DNA of 64,000 nt from CAVOAK01 sp965217615 (lineage in GTDB: Bacteria; Pseudomonadota; Alphaproteobacteria; UBA8366; CAVOAK01): NCBI GenBank assembly GCA_965217615.1, contig CBDCIT010000016.1, positions 124,001 to 188,000 on the forward strand, read 5' to 3'. Under the pieces are notes generated by a model. That model was not told the origin of the DNA and did no database searches. It saw nothing but the letters and a program-made list of their open reading frames with translations. The translations under genes and the position numbers were made by a program. Below, in pieces: positions 18,413 through 28,172 of the stretch (the first letter of the stretch is position 1; every line of letters starts with the position of its first letter).

Positions 18413-20041
18413 ATGAACCGTGAGACGATGAACTATGACGTCGTAATTGTCGGGGCCGGACCTGCGGGGCTGGCGGCCGCGATCCGACTCAAGCAGCGGT
18501 GCGTTGAACGGAGTAACGAGCTCAGCGTTTGTGTCCTCGAGAAGGGATCGGAAGTCGGCGCGCATATACTATCCGGTGCGGTGATCGAACCACGCGCCTT
18601 GGAGGAATTGTTCCCGAACTGGCGCGACCTGGATGCGCCGCTACATACGCCCGTGAGCGAAGAACGCTTTCTGTTTCTGACGGCGAGGCGTGCGGTGCGG
18701 CTGCCGACACCACCGCAACTGCGAAATCGGGGAAACTATATCGTAAGCCTTGGCTCGGTTTGTCGCTGGCTGGCGCAGCAAGCCGAAGCCCTCGGCGTCG
18801 AGATTTATCCGGGATTTGCTGCCGCGGAGCTGCTTTATGACGAAGGCGGGTCCGTTAAGGGTGTGGCAACGGGAGATATGGGCATCACGCGGACTGGCAA
18901 ACCCGGCGCCAACCATCAATCCGGCGTCGAACTCCATGGTCGCCAGACGCTATTCGCCGAAGGGTGTCGCGGATCGCTCACGGAGCGTCTTGCCGACCGG
19001 TTCGCGCTGCGCAATCGGTGTGATCCGCAAACTTACGGAATTGGGCTGAAGGAGCTTTGGGAGGTGGCGCCCGAACAGCATCAGCCGGGCCTTGTCGTTC
19101 ACTCCATCGGCTGGCCGCTCGACAGCCGGACTTATGGCGGGTCGTTCCTGTATCACCTGGAGGGCAATCAAGTCGCGGTTGGATTCGTGATTGGGCTCGA
19201 CTACACGAACCCCTATCTCAGTCCCTACGATGAGTTTCAGCGTTTCAAGCATCATCCGGCTATCCAGCGCACGTTTGAGGGCGGTCGACTTATCTCTTTT
19301 GGCGCCCGCGCGCTGAACGAAGGTGGCTTCCAGTCTATCCCGAACCTGACGTTCCCTGGTGGCGCCCTGATCGGCGCCGCGGCAGGCTTCATGAATGTGC
19401 CGAAAATCAAGGGCACGCATACGGCAATGAAGTCGGGTATCGAATGCGCCGACGCGGTCCTCGAGTTGCTGGCCGGCAAAGCTGCGGGCCGGGAGCCCCT
19501 CGAATATCCAGAGCGGCTGCGGCGGTCGTGGGTGTGGCCAGAACTTTATCGCCAGCGCAACATTCGCCCGGCCTTTCGCTGGGGAATTGCGGCCGGCCTT
19601 GTCCATGCAGCGATCGACACATTTCTTCTGCGCGGGCGGGCGCCTTGGACATTCCCAAATCATGCCGATCACAGCGCCCTAAAACCGGCAAGTGAATGTC
19701 GGCCGATCGATTATCCCAGGCCGGATGGCGTTATCAGTTTCGATAAACTCACCAACCTTGCCTATTCCGGAACCAACCACGAGGAAGACCAACCCGCGCA
19801 TCTATTGCTCGAGGATGAGCAGCTGCCTATCGCGGTGAACCTTGCCCGCTACGATGCGCCGGAACAGCGCTATTGCCCGGCGAATGTCTATGAGATCGTC
19901 GCCGACGGCGCCGCACCAAGGCTTCAGATCAACGCGCAGAACTGTCTTCACTGCAAGACGTGCGATATCAAAGATCCGCGACAGAATATTCGCTGGGTTG
20001 TGCCGGAAGGTGGTGGCGGCCCAAATTATCCCAACATGTAA
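18413..20041 (+). CDS. Electron transfer flavoprotein-ubiquinone oxidoreductase
   Basis: The 542-aa membrane-associated flavoprotein passes electrons from ETF (fatty-acid, amino-acid, choline and sarcosine dehydrogenases) to ubiquinone. The FAD dinucleotide fold is VVIVGAGPAGLAAAIRL (GAGPAG at 14-19). The C-terminal 4Fe-4S ligands are YCPANVYE plus NCLHCKTCDIKDP, the C...C-x2-C-x2-C pattern of the family. The protein ends in PEGGGGPNYPNM, as expected. An alternative start is the ATG five codons later (MNYDVVIV). An IS5 element sits 18 bases after the stop and may have replaced the terminator. It could serve dimethylglycine- or sarcosine-type catabolism, but that is inference. Confidence 0.95.
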   Translation: MNRETMNYDVVIVGAGPAGLAAAIRLKQRCVERSNELSVCVLEKGSEVGAHILSGAVIEPRALEELFPNWRDLDAPLHTPVSEERFLFLTARRAVRLPTPPQLRNRGNYIVSLGSVCRWLAQQAEALGVEIYPGFAAAELLYDEGGSVKGVATGDMGITRTGKPGANHQSGVELHGRQTLFAEGCRGSLTERLADRFALRNRCDPQTYGIGLKELWEVAPEQHQPGLVVHSIGWPLDSRTYGGSFLYHLEGNQVAVGFVIGLDYTNPYLSPYDEFQRFKHHPAIQRTFEGGRLISFGARALNEGGFQSIPNLTFPGGALIGAAAGFMNVPKIKGTHTAMKSGIECADAVLELLAGKAAGREPLEYPERLRRSWVWPELYRQRNIRPAFRWGIAAGLVHAAIDTFLLRGRAPWTFPNHADHSALKPASECRPIDYPRPDGVISFDKLTNLAYSGTNHEEDQPAHLLLEDEQLPIAVNLARYDAPEQRYCPANVYEIVADGAAPRLQINAQNCLHCKTCDIKDPRQNIRWVVPEGGGGPNYPNM

Positions 20042-20059
20042 GCAGGTATTCATGCTGCA

Positions 20060-21344
20060 GGGCACCTCTAAGAATTCGCGATTTGACAGAGGATGATTGG
20101 TTAAGCGGGCTGTGGCCGTCTGCGGCCATGCTGGCACCGGGATTTCCGGGAGTTTCCCGCGCTCCAATTGAGCTATTTCCGCTTCAAGACCGTGCCCAGG
20201 CGATCTCCTACTCAGAGTATTGTCACACCGCCGCGGCGAGGCGGTTCAGTTGGACCAGACGGCGCATGTTGTGGGCGAGGTTCTTCAGCCCTATCCGAGC
20301 CTTTGCCCGCGCCAGCCCGACACTACGCAGCAGCGTCCCGCCCATGTCGTTGCTCTGGGCCCCGAAAACATGCTCGACGCGGACCCGAACGGACGAACGG
20401 GTCTTGTTGCCTTGCTTCTCGCGCTCGCTCAGCGGCTTGTTGCGGCGGGCTTTGCGATGGATCCGGCTCCTCAACCCCTTCTTCTTCAGCGCCGCCTCGA
20501 TCTCCGCCGAGCGATAAGCGCTGTCCGCCCATACGCCCAAGGCCGTGTTGTCCCCATCCAGGATATCGTCGAGAACCTTACTGTCGTGCGTCGCCGCGTC
20601 GCTCACCTGATAGCGCCGCACCAGCTTGTGCCGACGGTCCACGTTGACATGGTTCTTGTAGCCGTAATGGCTCCTGCCGTGCTTCTTGGTCCACCGCGCC
20701 TCGACATCGTTTTGGCGCCGCTTTGCCGGCTTATCCTGCCAGCATTCCGGCGTCTCGCCAGCCTTTATCCCCGCGTTCTCCTTGCGGCTGTTGCGCTGTT
20801 TGGGCACCGCCACGATCGAGGAGTCGATGATCTGGCCGCCCATCGCCAGATAGCCCTGATCCTTCAGGTGGCCATCGAACGTCTCGAATAAGGTCTCAAT
20901 CACCCCAGCTTGCGTCAACTGTTCGCGGTACAGCCACACTGTCTTGGCATCGGGAACCCGGTCCTCCAGACCCAACCCCAAAAACCGTATGAACGACAGG
21001 CGATCCCGGATCTGATGCTCAACCTGATCGTCCGACAGATTGTAGAGTGCGCTCAGAATGATCGTCTTGAACATCACCACCGCGTCCCACGGCTTGCGTC
21101 CCGCCCGCGACTTGCGCGCCTTGTCCGAACGCCGACACACCGCATCCAAACACCCACGGAAGTCTTCCCACGGAACAACCTCGTCGATCTTCGCCAGAGG
21201 CTCGTTCTTGGCGTCCAGCCCGGTATACCGCTTCGAAAGATCAAAAAATCCTATCTGACCCATGAACACCCCTCCCGATGTCAACAAATCGTCAACCCGA
21301 TTCTAAACCGACGGTGCGCGAAAATGGCATTTTTAGAGGTGCCC
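20060..21344 (-). mobile_element. IS5-family element (1285 bp)
   Basis: The terminal repeats are GGGCACCTCTAAGAAT on the left and TTTTTAGAGGTGCCC on the right, giving GGGCACCTCTAA as the inverted repeat. A 4-bp TGCA duplication flanks it (20056-20059 and 21345-21348). It holds one transposase gene. It lies between ETF-QO and the TPR/ispE operon. Confidence 0.94.
20223..21263 (-). CDS. IS5-family transposase
   Basis: The product is about 346 aa, starting MGQIGFFDLSKRY. An in-frame upstream start adds MLTSGGVF but lies closer to the inverted repeat. The N-terminal DUF772 region is PWDAVVMFKTIILSALY. The DDE residues lie in GGQIIDSSIVAVPKQ, VWADSAYRSAEIE and RVRVEHVFGAQ. The frame is complete. 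Confidence 0.93.
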   Translation of the reverse strand: MGQIGFFDLSKRYTGLDAKNEPLAKIDEVVPWEDFRGCLDAVCRRSDKARKSRAGRKPWDAVVMFKTIILSALYNLSDDQVEHQIRDRLSFIRFLGLGLEDRVPDAKTVWLYREQLTQAGVIETLFETFDGHLKDQGYLAMGGQIIDSSIVAVPKQRNSRKENAGIKAGETPECWQDKPAKRRQNDVEARWTKKHGRSHYGYKNHVNVDRRHKLVRRYQVSDAATHDSKVLDDILDGDNTALGVWADSAYRSAEIEAALKKKGLRSRIHRKARRNKPLSEREKQGNKTRSSVRVRVEHVFGAQSNDMGGTLLRSVGLARAKARIGLKNLAHNMRRLVQLNRLAAAV

Positions 21345-21539
21345 TGCAGTCTTACGGTCTCGGATGGCCGGTATGCTGTACGCTTGAAAACGGCTGACGT
21401 GGGGCGCTGGACTCGGATAAACTCACACTTGTCAGCATGTGACCGGCGCTATGCAGGAGAAGTTGCGCGGAATCGGGCGTACTCGGCGCGTCGGTTTTTG
21501 CATCGTTGAGCAATTTGGATCGGGTGCGAGAGGTTATCG

Positions 21540-23333
21540 ATGGTTACATGGCGATCTGACTCGACTGGGCGGGCTTACCTACAAAGGTCACGGCGGCATG
21601 CCATCGCTTTAATCCCAGCGTTGTGCGCTGCGGCGTGCATCGTTGCCCAAGTGGCGACCGCAAGCGCTGAAAGTCGAGGAGATTCGGCGAACGCGTCGTT
21701 GCAGCTCGCCGCCGTCGCGGACAACTCCTCTGTCTATGGAACCTATCTAGCGGCCTTGGCCGCCGAGCGGAGCTGGGATTTACGCCAGGCGGCGACCTTG
21801 ATGACTCGTGTTCTCGAAGATAGTCCAGATGATGAGCGCTTGCTGCGCCAGGCTTTCAAGCTTTCGCTTTCGGCGGGCATGGTGGCGCCGGCGGTTGAGC
21901 TCGCGAAAAGAATTGAGGCCGCTGGAATCAGGGATCCGATCGCCATCTTTCTGCTGGTTATCCGCAATGTACAGGATCGGAACTACGGTGCTGCCCGCAA
22001 CAGGCTTTCTGATAAATGGGACAAGGGTATGGCTGCCTATGCGGCACCGATCGCCGCGGCGTGGGCCGACTTCGGTCTCAGCGACGTGGACGGTGCGCTA
22101 TCTTCGATTGCCCGGCTTAAAGACGGCGATGGCTTCGGCGGTTTACGGCATCTGCAGGAAGGGCTGATCAACGATTTGGCGGATCGGCCGGAGGCTGCCG
22201 AGGCCGCTTATCGCAGTTTGGTCGAAGATCCCGCGGCGGCGCCGGTTCGCATCGTCCGTGCGATCGGCTCGTTTCTTGAGCGTCAAGGGCGCGTCGACGA
22301 AGCGAAGGCGATCTATGACGACTACCTCGCGAACCATCCCCGCAGTACCCTGCTCGAAGCGGAGCTCGGCCGTATTGCCAAAGGCCAGCCGGCGACGTCG
22401 ATCGTTACCGGTCCGGCCGAGGGAATCGCGGACGGATTCTTCCATTTGGCCTCGGCAGTGCCGAAGGATCGTGGCGACGATTTGGCGATGGTGTATGCAC
22501 AACTCGCACTCGTGGCGCGGCCCGATTTCGCGCTGGCAAAGCTCCTTGTTGGTGATCTGCTCGAGTTTCGTCGGCGCTATGCCGATGCGATTGACGTTTA
22601 CCGTTCGATCGGGCCGGACTCGCCCTACCAATGGGCCGCGCGGTTGCGTATCGCCGACAATTTGAACGATTTGGACGATCTCGAGGGCGCCGTACAATTA
22701 TTGGGCACGTTGGCCGACGAACGGCCGGATCGGCCGGACCCGTTGATTACGCAAGGGAACCTCTTGCGCTTCAGCGAACGCTACCAAGATGCCATCAAGT
22801 CTTACGACAAAGCCTTCGATCGGATCGATAAGATCGAGAAAAGCCACTGGAATCTTTACTACAATCGCGGTGTCGCTTTAGAGCGCAGCAAACTTTGGGA
22901 ACGCGCCGAAGCAGATTTTCTGAAGGCCCTGGAACTCGAGCCCGATCAGCCGTTCGTTCTTAACTACCTCGGCTATTCCTGGGTCGAACAAGGCCGCAAT
23001 ATGGGTCGCGCAAGGAAGATGATTGAGAAGGCGGTCGAGCGACGCCGCGACGATGGTTACATCGTCGATTCCTTGGGCTGGGTACTCTACCGCCTAGGCG
23101 AATGGAAAGACGCGGCGCGTCATCTTGAGCGGGCCGTTCAATTGCGGCCGCAGGACGCCGTGATCAACGACCATCTGGGCGACGCGCTGTGGCGGGTCGA
23201 TCGACGCAACGAGGCCCGCTTTCAGTGGCGCCGTGCGCTCACCTTGGAGCCCGAAGAGGATTTGATTAAAGGCATCGAAGCCAAGCTCAAGAAAGGATTG
23301 GGAAAACCGACAGTGCTTAGGCCTGACGGATGA
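21540..23333 (+). CDS. Exported TPR-repeat protein upstream of ispE
   Basis: The 597-aa protein has an N-terminal signal-like segment (ALIPALCAAACIVAQVATASA) and many tetratricopeptide helices. Clear TPR units lie near the C-terminus, for example WNLYYNRGVALERSKLWERA, FVLNYLGYSWVEQGRNM and IVDSLGWVLYRLGEWKDAA. Such proteins in alphaproteobacteria are predicted outer-membrane or periplasmic scaffolds. The ATG of ispE overlaps its stop (ATGA), so the two genes are translationally coupled. The specific partner is unknown. The 190 bases upstream, after the IS5 duplication, hold the probable promoter; I see no gene there. Confidence 0.88.
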   Translation: MVTWRSDSTGRAYLQRSRRHAIALIPALCAAACIVAQVATASAESRGDSANASLQLAAVADNSSVYGTYLAALAAERSWDLRQAATLMTRVLEDSPDDERLLRQAFKLSLSAGMVAPAVELAKRIEAAGIRDPIAIFLLVIRNVQDRNYGAARNRLSDKWDKGMAAYAAPIAAAWADFGLSDVDGALSSIARLKDGDGFGGLRHLQEGLINDLADRPEAAEAAYRSLVEDPAAAPVRIVRAIGSFLERQGRVDEAKAIYDDYLANHPRSTLLEAELGRIAKGQPATSIVTGPAEGIADGFFHLASAVPKDRGDDLAMVYAQLALVARPDFALAKLLVGDLLEFRRRYADAIDVYRSIGPDSPYQWAARLRIADNLNDLDDLEGAVQLLGTLADERPDRPDPLITQGNLLRFSERYQDAIKSYDKAFDRIDKIEKSHWNLYYNRGVALERSKLWERAEADFLKALELEPDQPFVLNYLGYSWVEQGRNMGRARKMIEKAVERRRDDGYIVDSLGWVLYRLGEWKDAARHLERAVQLRPQDAVINDHLGDALWRVDRRNEARFQWRRALTLEPEEDLIKGIEAKLKKGLGKPTVLRPDG

Positions 23334-24208
23334 ACGCCGAAGTTTCTAGTGTCGTCACGTTGCCGGCGCCGGCGCGGATCAATCTCTATCTTCATACGAC
23401 GGGCCGACGCGCCGATGGCCACCACGAGATGGATAGCTTGATCGTGTTTTCGGAGCTGTGCGATACGCTCAGCGTGCGTTCGGCCGACGGGTTGACGCTC
23501 AAGCTAGACGGTCCGCTTGCCGACTCGCTCAGCGGGCATACGGACAATTCGGTTCTGCGCGCGGCTCAGCTACTCGCCGACGCTGCAAATGTGCCGTGTG
23601 CTGCGGCGATCACTTTGACGAAGCGTCTACCGCTCTCCTCCGGACTAGGCGGCGGCTCGGCCGATGCCGCAGCCACACTGAAAGCTCTGACGACCCTTTG
23701 GGGCATCGGCGACGGCGAGGTTGATCTGACAGAGATAGCCACGCGTTTGGGCGTGGACGTTCCGGTTTGTCTTGCCGGCGGACCTGCATTCGTTGGTGGA
23801 ACCGGCGAGGAGGTGAAACTAGCGCCGGCGCTTCCATCGGCCGGTCTCGTGCTGGCAAATCCGGGAGTGGCGCTGGCAACATCGTCGGTATACGACGCAC
23901 GGCGCGGCGGGTTCTCGCCAGCGGCGCGCTTTGATGATTCTCCCGACGACCTCGCGGCGCTCGTCGCCGTGCTTGAAGAGCGGGAAAACGATCTGACGGC
24001 CGCGGCCACGAGGCTGTGTCCGGTGATCGACGACGTCCTTTCCGCCATCAATGAAGTTCCCGGGTGCCATTTCGCACGCATGACGGGAATAGGGGCCACC
24101 TGTTTTGGCATGTTCGACGATCTGAATATTGCTGAGCAGGCGACAAGCGCACTCGCACGCGACGGCTGGTGGGTGGCGGCGACCGCATTTTCAGGTGCAA
24201 CAATCTGA
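23330..24208 (+). CDS. ispE: 4-diphosphocytidyl-2-C-methyl-D-erythritol kinase
   Basis: IspE phosphorylates CDP-ME at the 2-hydroxyl in the MEP isoprenoid pathway. The 292-aa GHMP-kinase shows the N-terminal LPAPARINLYLHTTGRRADG. The ATP-binding loop is LPLSSGLGGGSADAAA, and the acidic catalytic segment is LGVDVPVCLAGGPAFVGG. The start overlaps the upstream TPR gene stop, and its own stop TGA overlaps the next gene's ATG. A three-gene operon with one-to-four-base overlaps is therefore likely. Confidence 0.96.
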   Translation: MNAEVSSVVTLPAPARINLYLHTTGRRADGHHEMDSLIVFSELCDTLSVRSADGLTLKLDGPLADSLSGHTDNSVLRAAQLLADAANVPCAAAITLTKRLPLSSGLGGGSADAAATLKALTTLWGIGDGEVDLTEIATRLGVDVPVCLAGGPAFVGGTGEEVKLAPALPSAGLVLANPGVALATSSVYDARRGGFSPAARFDDSPDDLAALVAVLEERENDLTAAATRLCPVIDDVLSAINEVPGCHFARMTGIGATCFGMFDDLNIAEQATSALARDGWWVAATAFSGATI

Positions 24209-24549
24209 TGCCCGGCCCCGCGGAGCGCCGTCGCACTCAAAAGCTCATGGTCTGTGTCAACATGGTTGGCGTAAATAAGCCGTGCTGTGGAAAGCGCGGG
24301 TCAGTTGCATTGGCCGAAGCCATCGAACGCGGAGTGCGCGATCGCGGCATTGCGCTCGAGGTCGAGCGCATCCACTGCTTCAACAAGTGCCATTTCGGAC
24401 CCAACATGCGCATTGCACCGGGCGGCGAATTTCTGCATGGCGTCAGCCCAGACGACATTCCGAAACTTCTTGATCGTCTGGAGAAAATGGCCGGTCGAGC
24501 GGATCGAACGCAGAACGGCGCGGACGGTTTGGTCTATCCCGGCGCGTAG
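24208..24549 (+). CDS. Thioredoxin-like [2Fe-2S] ferredoxin
   Basis: The 113-aa protein starts at the ATG that overlaps the ispE stop (TGATG). A longer in-frame start inside ispE is less likely. The thioredoxin-like 2Fe-2S fold is indicated by MVCVNMVGVNKPCCGKRGS followed by HCFNKCHFGPNMRIAPGG, giving the cysteine pairs that ligate the cluster. It is an electron carrier of unknown partner. Its tail after GRADRTQN is poorly conserved. Confidence 0.87.
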   Translation: MPGPAERRRTQKLMVCVNMVGVNKPCCGKRGSVALAEAIERGVRDRGIALEVERIHCFNKCHFGPNMRIAPGGEFLHGVSPDDIPKLLDRLEKMAGRADRTQNGADGLVYPGA

Positions 24550-24679
24550 TCGTTGCAGCCCGACGCCGAGTTGCCAGAAACGCTACAGAGTTTCTCACCC
24601 GCGTGCGACCTGGCAGCTTGCGGCAAACTGGAAATTGGACTTATGGTCCAGTCGAATATTTCGGTGATCGCAAATTTCT

Positions 24680-24753
24680 TGGGGCGTAGCCAAGCGGTAA
24701 GGCAACGGGTTTTGATCCCGTGATCGCAGGTTCGATCCCTGCCGCCCCAGCCA
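24680..24753 (+). tRNA. tRNA-Gln (anticodon TTG)
   Basis: The acceptor TGGGGCG (24680-24686) pairs with CGCCCCA (24743-24749), followed by the discriminator G and an encoded CCA at 24751-24753. The anticodon stem ACGGG/CCCGT encloses the loop TTTTGAT, giving anticodon TTG (reads CAA). The T-loop GTTCGATCC is present. The flanking 24754-24938 holds no gene that I can see. I found no repeat of the tRNA 3' end elsewhere that would mark an integration site. Confidence 0.95.
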
Positions 24754-25087
24754 AATTATGTCAGCCCAGAAAACACGGTTTTAGGCCACTTCAAAAACAC
24801 TTGCGCCGCATCTAGGTACCTGCCAACCGCAGTAAACAGCGAAAACGCGATTTTCGAACATATTCGAGCTTAAATTCAAGCAGTTGCAGTGCACGCGTCA
24901 GAGGGAAATATTTCAAGAATTTTTACTAGAGATTTTTTGTAACTACCCAGGTACCCCGCTCCTGACCGTGAGAGGATGATGTAGGTGGTCGGCGGGGCCG
25001 GGTTTCCGCCGCCGCGTCGTTGATCGTCTCTTGACTCCATAGAATCGGGCGTCTATGGGTTGCGCTCTCGTGTGACGGGAGCGGCGC

Positions 25088-25755
25088 GTGGGATATTTTG
25101 GGTCGAAGGCGACGAGCGGTCTGTGCCAGGCGCTGATTGCGCTGATGCCGCCGCACAGCGTTTACATCGAGAGCCACCTGGGGGGCGCGGTGCGCTGATG
25201 AAGCGCAAGCCAACGGGCGTGCGCTCGATCGGCATCGACCGCGATGCGCAGGCGCTCGAGGCCTTTGCCTGTGACTACCCGGTCGAGTTGGTGCATGGCT
25301 GTGCCCATGCCTTTTTGGCCTCGTTCCCGTTTCTGGGCCCGGAGCTGGTCTACAGCGATCCCCCCTATCTGCACGCGACCCGCCGTTCGGCACGGCGCTA
25401 TCGCTTCGACTACGAGGAGGTCGACCATGTCGCGCTCCTGGACCTGCTCAAGGATCTGCCCTGCCAGGTGATGGTCTCGGGCCATCCCTCGGCGCTCTAC
25501 GACGAGATGCTGGCGGGCTGGCGCAGTCTGGCGCTGCAGGTGACGACCCAGGCCCAGGTGCGGACCGAGGTCGTGTGGTTCAACTTCGCGCCCGACCGGG
25601 TGCATTGGGCGAGCTACGCAGGCCGGAACTTCACCGACCGCCAGCGCATCAAGCGTAAGGCGGCCAACTGGGGCCGGCGTTACAAGGCCTTGCCGGCGGG
25701 CGAACGCCTCGCGGTGCTGGCCGCCATGATGGCCGTCGATGCCGAGGACCCGTGA
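25088..25755 (+). pseudogene. D12-class adenine DNA methyltransferase, frameshifted (copy A)
   Basis: The frame opens at GTG 25088 (GYFGSKATSGLCQALI), like the N-terminus of D12/Dam-type N6-adenine methyltransferases. It breaks near 25190, where copy A reads GGGGGGCGCGGTGCG against GGGGGGCGGTGCG in copy B, an extra GC pair. After the break it continues in frame as MKRKPTGVRSIGIDRDAQAL (AdoMet-binding strand), then LVYSDPPYLHATRR (motif IV DPPY), up to AVDAEDP. The stop overlaps the tnpC start as GTGA. The internal ATG at 25198 could give a truncated protein lacking motif X/I, probably inactive. Confidence 0.88.
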
Positions 25756-26734
25756 CGCTGTCGCGCTGGCACGAGGACCTCGCCGCCCATGACGAGGCCT
25801 TCGCGTGCCTGCAAGATCTTCTTGACCCCTCATCCTTCGCAACAACAGTCGTCAAGGCCTTCCGGGATTGGGGCCAGGGGCTGTTGCGCCTGGCCACGGT
25901 GCTCGTCCGGGAGAATGCCGCGCTCGAGCGGGAGAACGTGACCCTGCGTGACCGCATCGCCGAGCTCGAGCGGAGCGCGGCGCTTGACAGCACCACCAGC
26001 AGCAAGCCGCCCGCCAGCAACGGCCTGGGCAAGAAGAGCGGAACCCAGAGGCGCACCCGAAGCCAGCGCGGCAAGTCCGGCAGGCCAAGCGGCGGCCAGC
26101 CGGGCCACAAGGGAACGACGCTGGCGCGGACCGAGAGCCCGGACCATGTTGTGGATCATGACCCCTCCGCCTGTTCGGGCTGCGGCGCACCGCTGTCGGA
26201 CGCCGACCGTCACCGCGCGCCCGTCTGTCGACAGGTCTTCGATGTGCCCGAGCCACGCCCCCTGGAGGTCACCGAACACCGCGCCCATCGCTGCCTCTGC
26301 GGCGCCTGCGCCACCGTGACAGGAGCCGTCTTCCCGGACGGCGTGACCGCCCCGGTCCAGTACGGGCCACGCATCACCGCCTGGGTGAGCTACCTGCTGT
26401 ACGCCCAGGTCGTTCCCGAGAAGCGCTTGGCCGAACTCATGAGCGACCTCTTCGCAGTGTCCATCTCCACAGCCACGATCACCGCCATGGGCCGGCGAAC
26501 CGCCAGGCGCTTCGAGCCCTTCCTCGCCCATGTCGCAGACGTGATCCGCACAGCGGTCCCGGTCAAGCACCTCGACGAAACCGGCCTGCGGATCGCCGCC
26601 CGTACCCGCTGGCTCCACGTGCTGTGCACCCCATTCCTGACCGTCCTGCGCATCGGCGCGGGACGCGGCGATGTCGAAAAGGACCTCGAAGGCATCCTCA
26701 TCCATGACGATTACGCCGCCTACTTCACCCTCAA

Positions 26735-28172
26735 CAGCCCGTTGATTAAGTCGGCGCCGTCTGATTCTCTGGTTCCCTGATTTGCAGGGGGATTTGCCGA
26801 TGGCGATGGGACGGCAGAAGGCTGGTCAGGGGGACCTGATGGTGAGCTGGTCGGAGATGCCGCGCTCTCCGGGTCATGTGTTTTATGACCGCTTGCAGTC
26901 GGTGCTGATCGAGGGCGGCTTCGACGCCTTTGCCGAGGCGAGCTGCCGGCCTTATTACGCGGCCCGGATGGGCGCGCCCTCGGTGCCGCCCGGGCGCTAT
27001 TTCCGGATGCACCTGGTGGGCTACTTCGAGGGCATCGACAGCGAGCGCGGTCTGGAGTGGCGCTGCTCGGACTCGCTTTCGCTGCGGGCGTTCCTGCGAC
27101 TGGGGAGCCGTGATCGGGTACCGGACCATTCCTGGCTGTCACGGAGCCGCACGCGCCTGCCCCATGAAGTCCACGCGGCGGTCTTCGACTGGGTTCTGGT
27201 GCTGATCGCCGAGGCGGGGCTGATCAAGGGCGAGCGCATCGGCGTCGATGCCTCGACCATGGAGGCCAACGCGGCGCTGCGGAACATCGTGCGGCGCGCC
27301 AACGGCGAAGGCTACCGGGAGATGCTGGAGCGCCTGGCCCGGGAAAGCGGCGTCGAGACACCCACGGCCGAGGATCTGGCGCGTCTGGAGCGCAAGGGCA
27401 AGAAGCTTTCCAACACGGATTGGGTTTCGAAGAGCGACCCCGAGGCCAAGATCGCCAAGATGAAGGACGGCACGACGCATCTGGCCTACAAGCCCGAGCA
27501 CGCGGTGGATCTGGACACCGGCGCGGTGGTGGCGGCCGAGCTGCACCCGGCCGATGAGGGCGACACCACGACGCTTTCCAAGACCCTGGCGAAGGCCGAG
27601 GCAAACCTCGGGGCGGTGGATGCGGCACCGACGGCGGAGGACCCGGCCGAATGCGTCGCCGACAAAGGTTATCACTCACGGGCGGTCTTGAGGGCTCTGG
27701 ACGACAGTCCCTGGAAGACCCGGATCGCGGCGCCCAAGCAGACCGGCTTTTCGCGCTGGCACGGTGATGAGGCGGCGCGGCGCGCGGTCACCAACAACCG
27801 TGCGCGGCTCAAGTCCGGGGTCGCCCGCGAGGCCTTCAAGCTGCGCGCCGAGATCGTCGAGCGCTGCTTTGCCCACAACCTCGATCGTGGCGGCATGCGA
27901 CGAACCTGGCTGCGCGGGCGAGAGAATGTGCACAAGCGATACCTGCTCCACGTCGCCGGCCACAATCTATCGTTACTGATGCGCCAGCTCATCGGCGCCG
28001 GCACCCCGCGGGAGGCCGTGGCGGGCGGATATGGCGGTATTTTCGTTCTGCTCACGCCCACCGGGGCCATGCTGGTGGCACGGGGGGTTTCGCAAAGCGG
28101 CCAGTCGGCTTTCGCCGCCGCATTCTTCATCTGGGGGTGAGAGCCGGAAAAAGCCACTTAATCAACGGGCTG
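26735..28172 (+). mobile_element. IS1182-like element, copy 2 (1438 bp)
   Basis: The ends are CAGCCCGTTGATTAAGTCGG and GCCACTTAATCAACGGGCTG, with TCAA duplications at 26731-26734 and 28173-28176. The uninterrupted IS66 tnpC in copy B proves the empty site and so the exact boundaries. It is six bases shorter than copy 1 through loss of two codons in the RKRKGKK linker. Confidence 0.96.
26800..28140 (+). CDS. IS1182/IS5-type transposase, copy 2
   Basis: The 446-aa product is nearly identical to copy 1. It has MAMGRQKAGQGDLMVSWSEM at the start, then RIGVDASTME, VADKGYHSRAV and IVERCFAHNLDRGG in the DDE core. The linker reads ERKGKKLS, two residues shorter than in copies 1 and 3. The frame is complete to AAAFFIWG. 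Confidence 0.93.
   Translation: MAMGRQKAGQGDLMVSWSEMPRSPGHVFYDRLQSVLIEGGFDAFAEASCRPYYAARMGAPSVPPGRYFRMHLVGYFEGIDSERGLEWRCSDSLSLRAFLRLGSRDRVPDHSWLSRSRTRLPHEVHAAVFDWVLVLIAEAGLIKGERIGVDASTMEANAALRNIVRRANGEGYREMLERLARESGVETPTAEDLARLERKGKKLSNTDWVSKSDPEAKIAKMKDGTTHLAYKPEHAVDLDTGAVVAAELHPADEGDTTTLSKTLAKAEANLGAVDAAPTAEDPAECVADKGYHSRAVLRALDDSPWKTRIAAPKQTGFSRWHGDEAARRAVTNNRARLKSGVAREAFKLRAEIVERCFAHNLDRGGMRRTWLRGRENVHKRYLLHVAGHNLSLLMRQLIGAGTPREAVAGGYGGIFVLLTPTGAMLVARGVSQSGQSAFAAAFFIWG

Noticed and set aside
24680..24938. tRNA-Gln as an integration site of a genomic island
   Set aside because: I found no second copy of the tRNA 3' end in the window and no integrase gene nearby.
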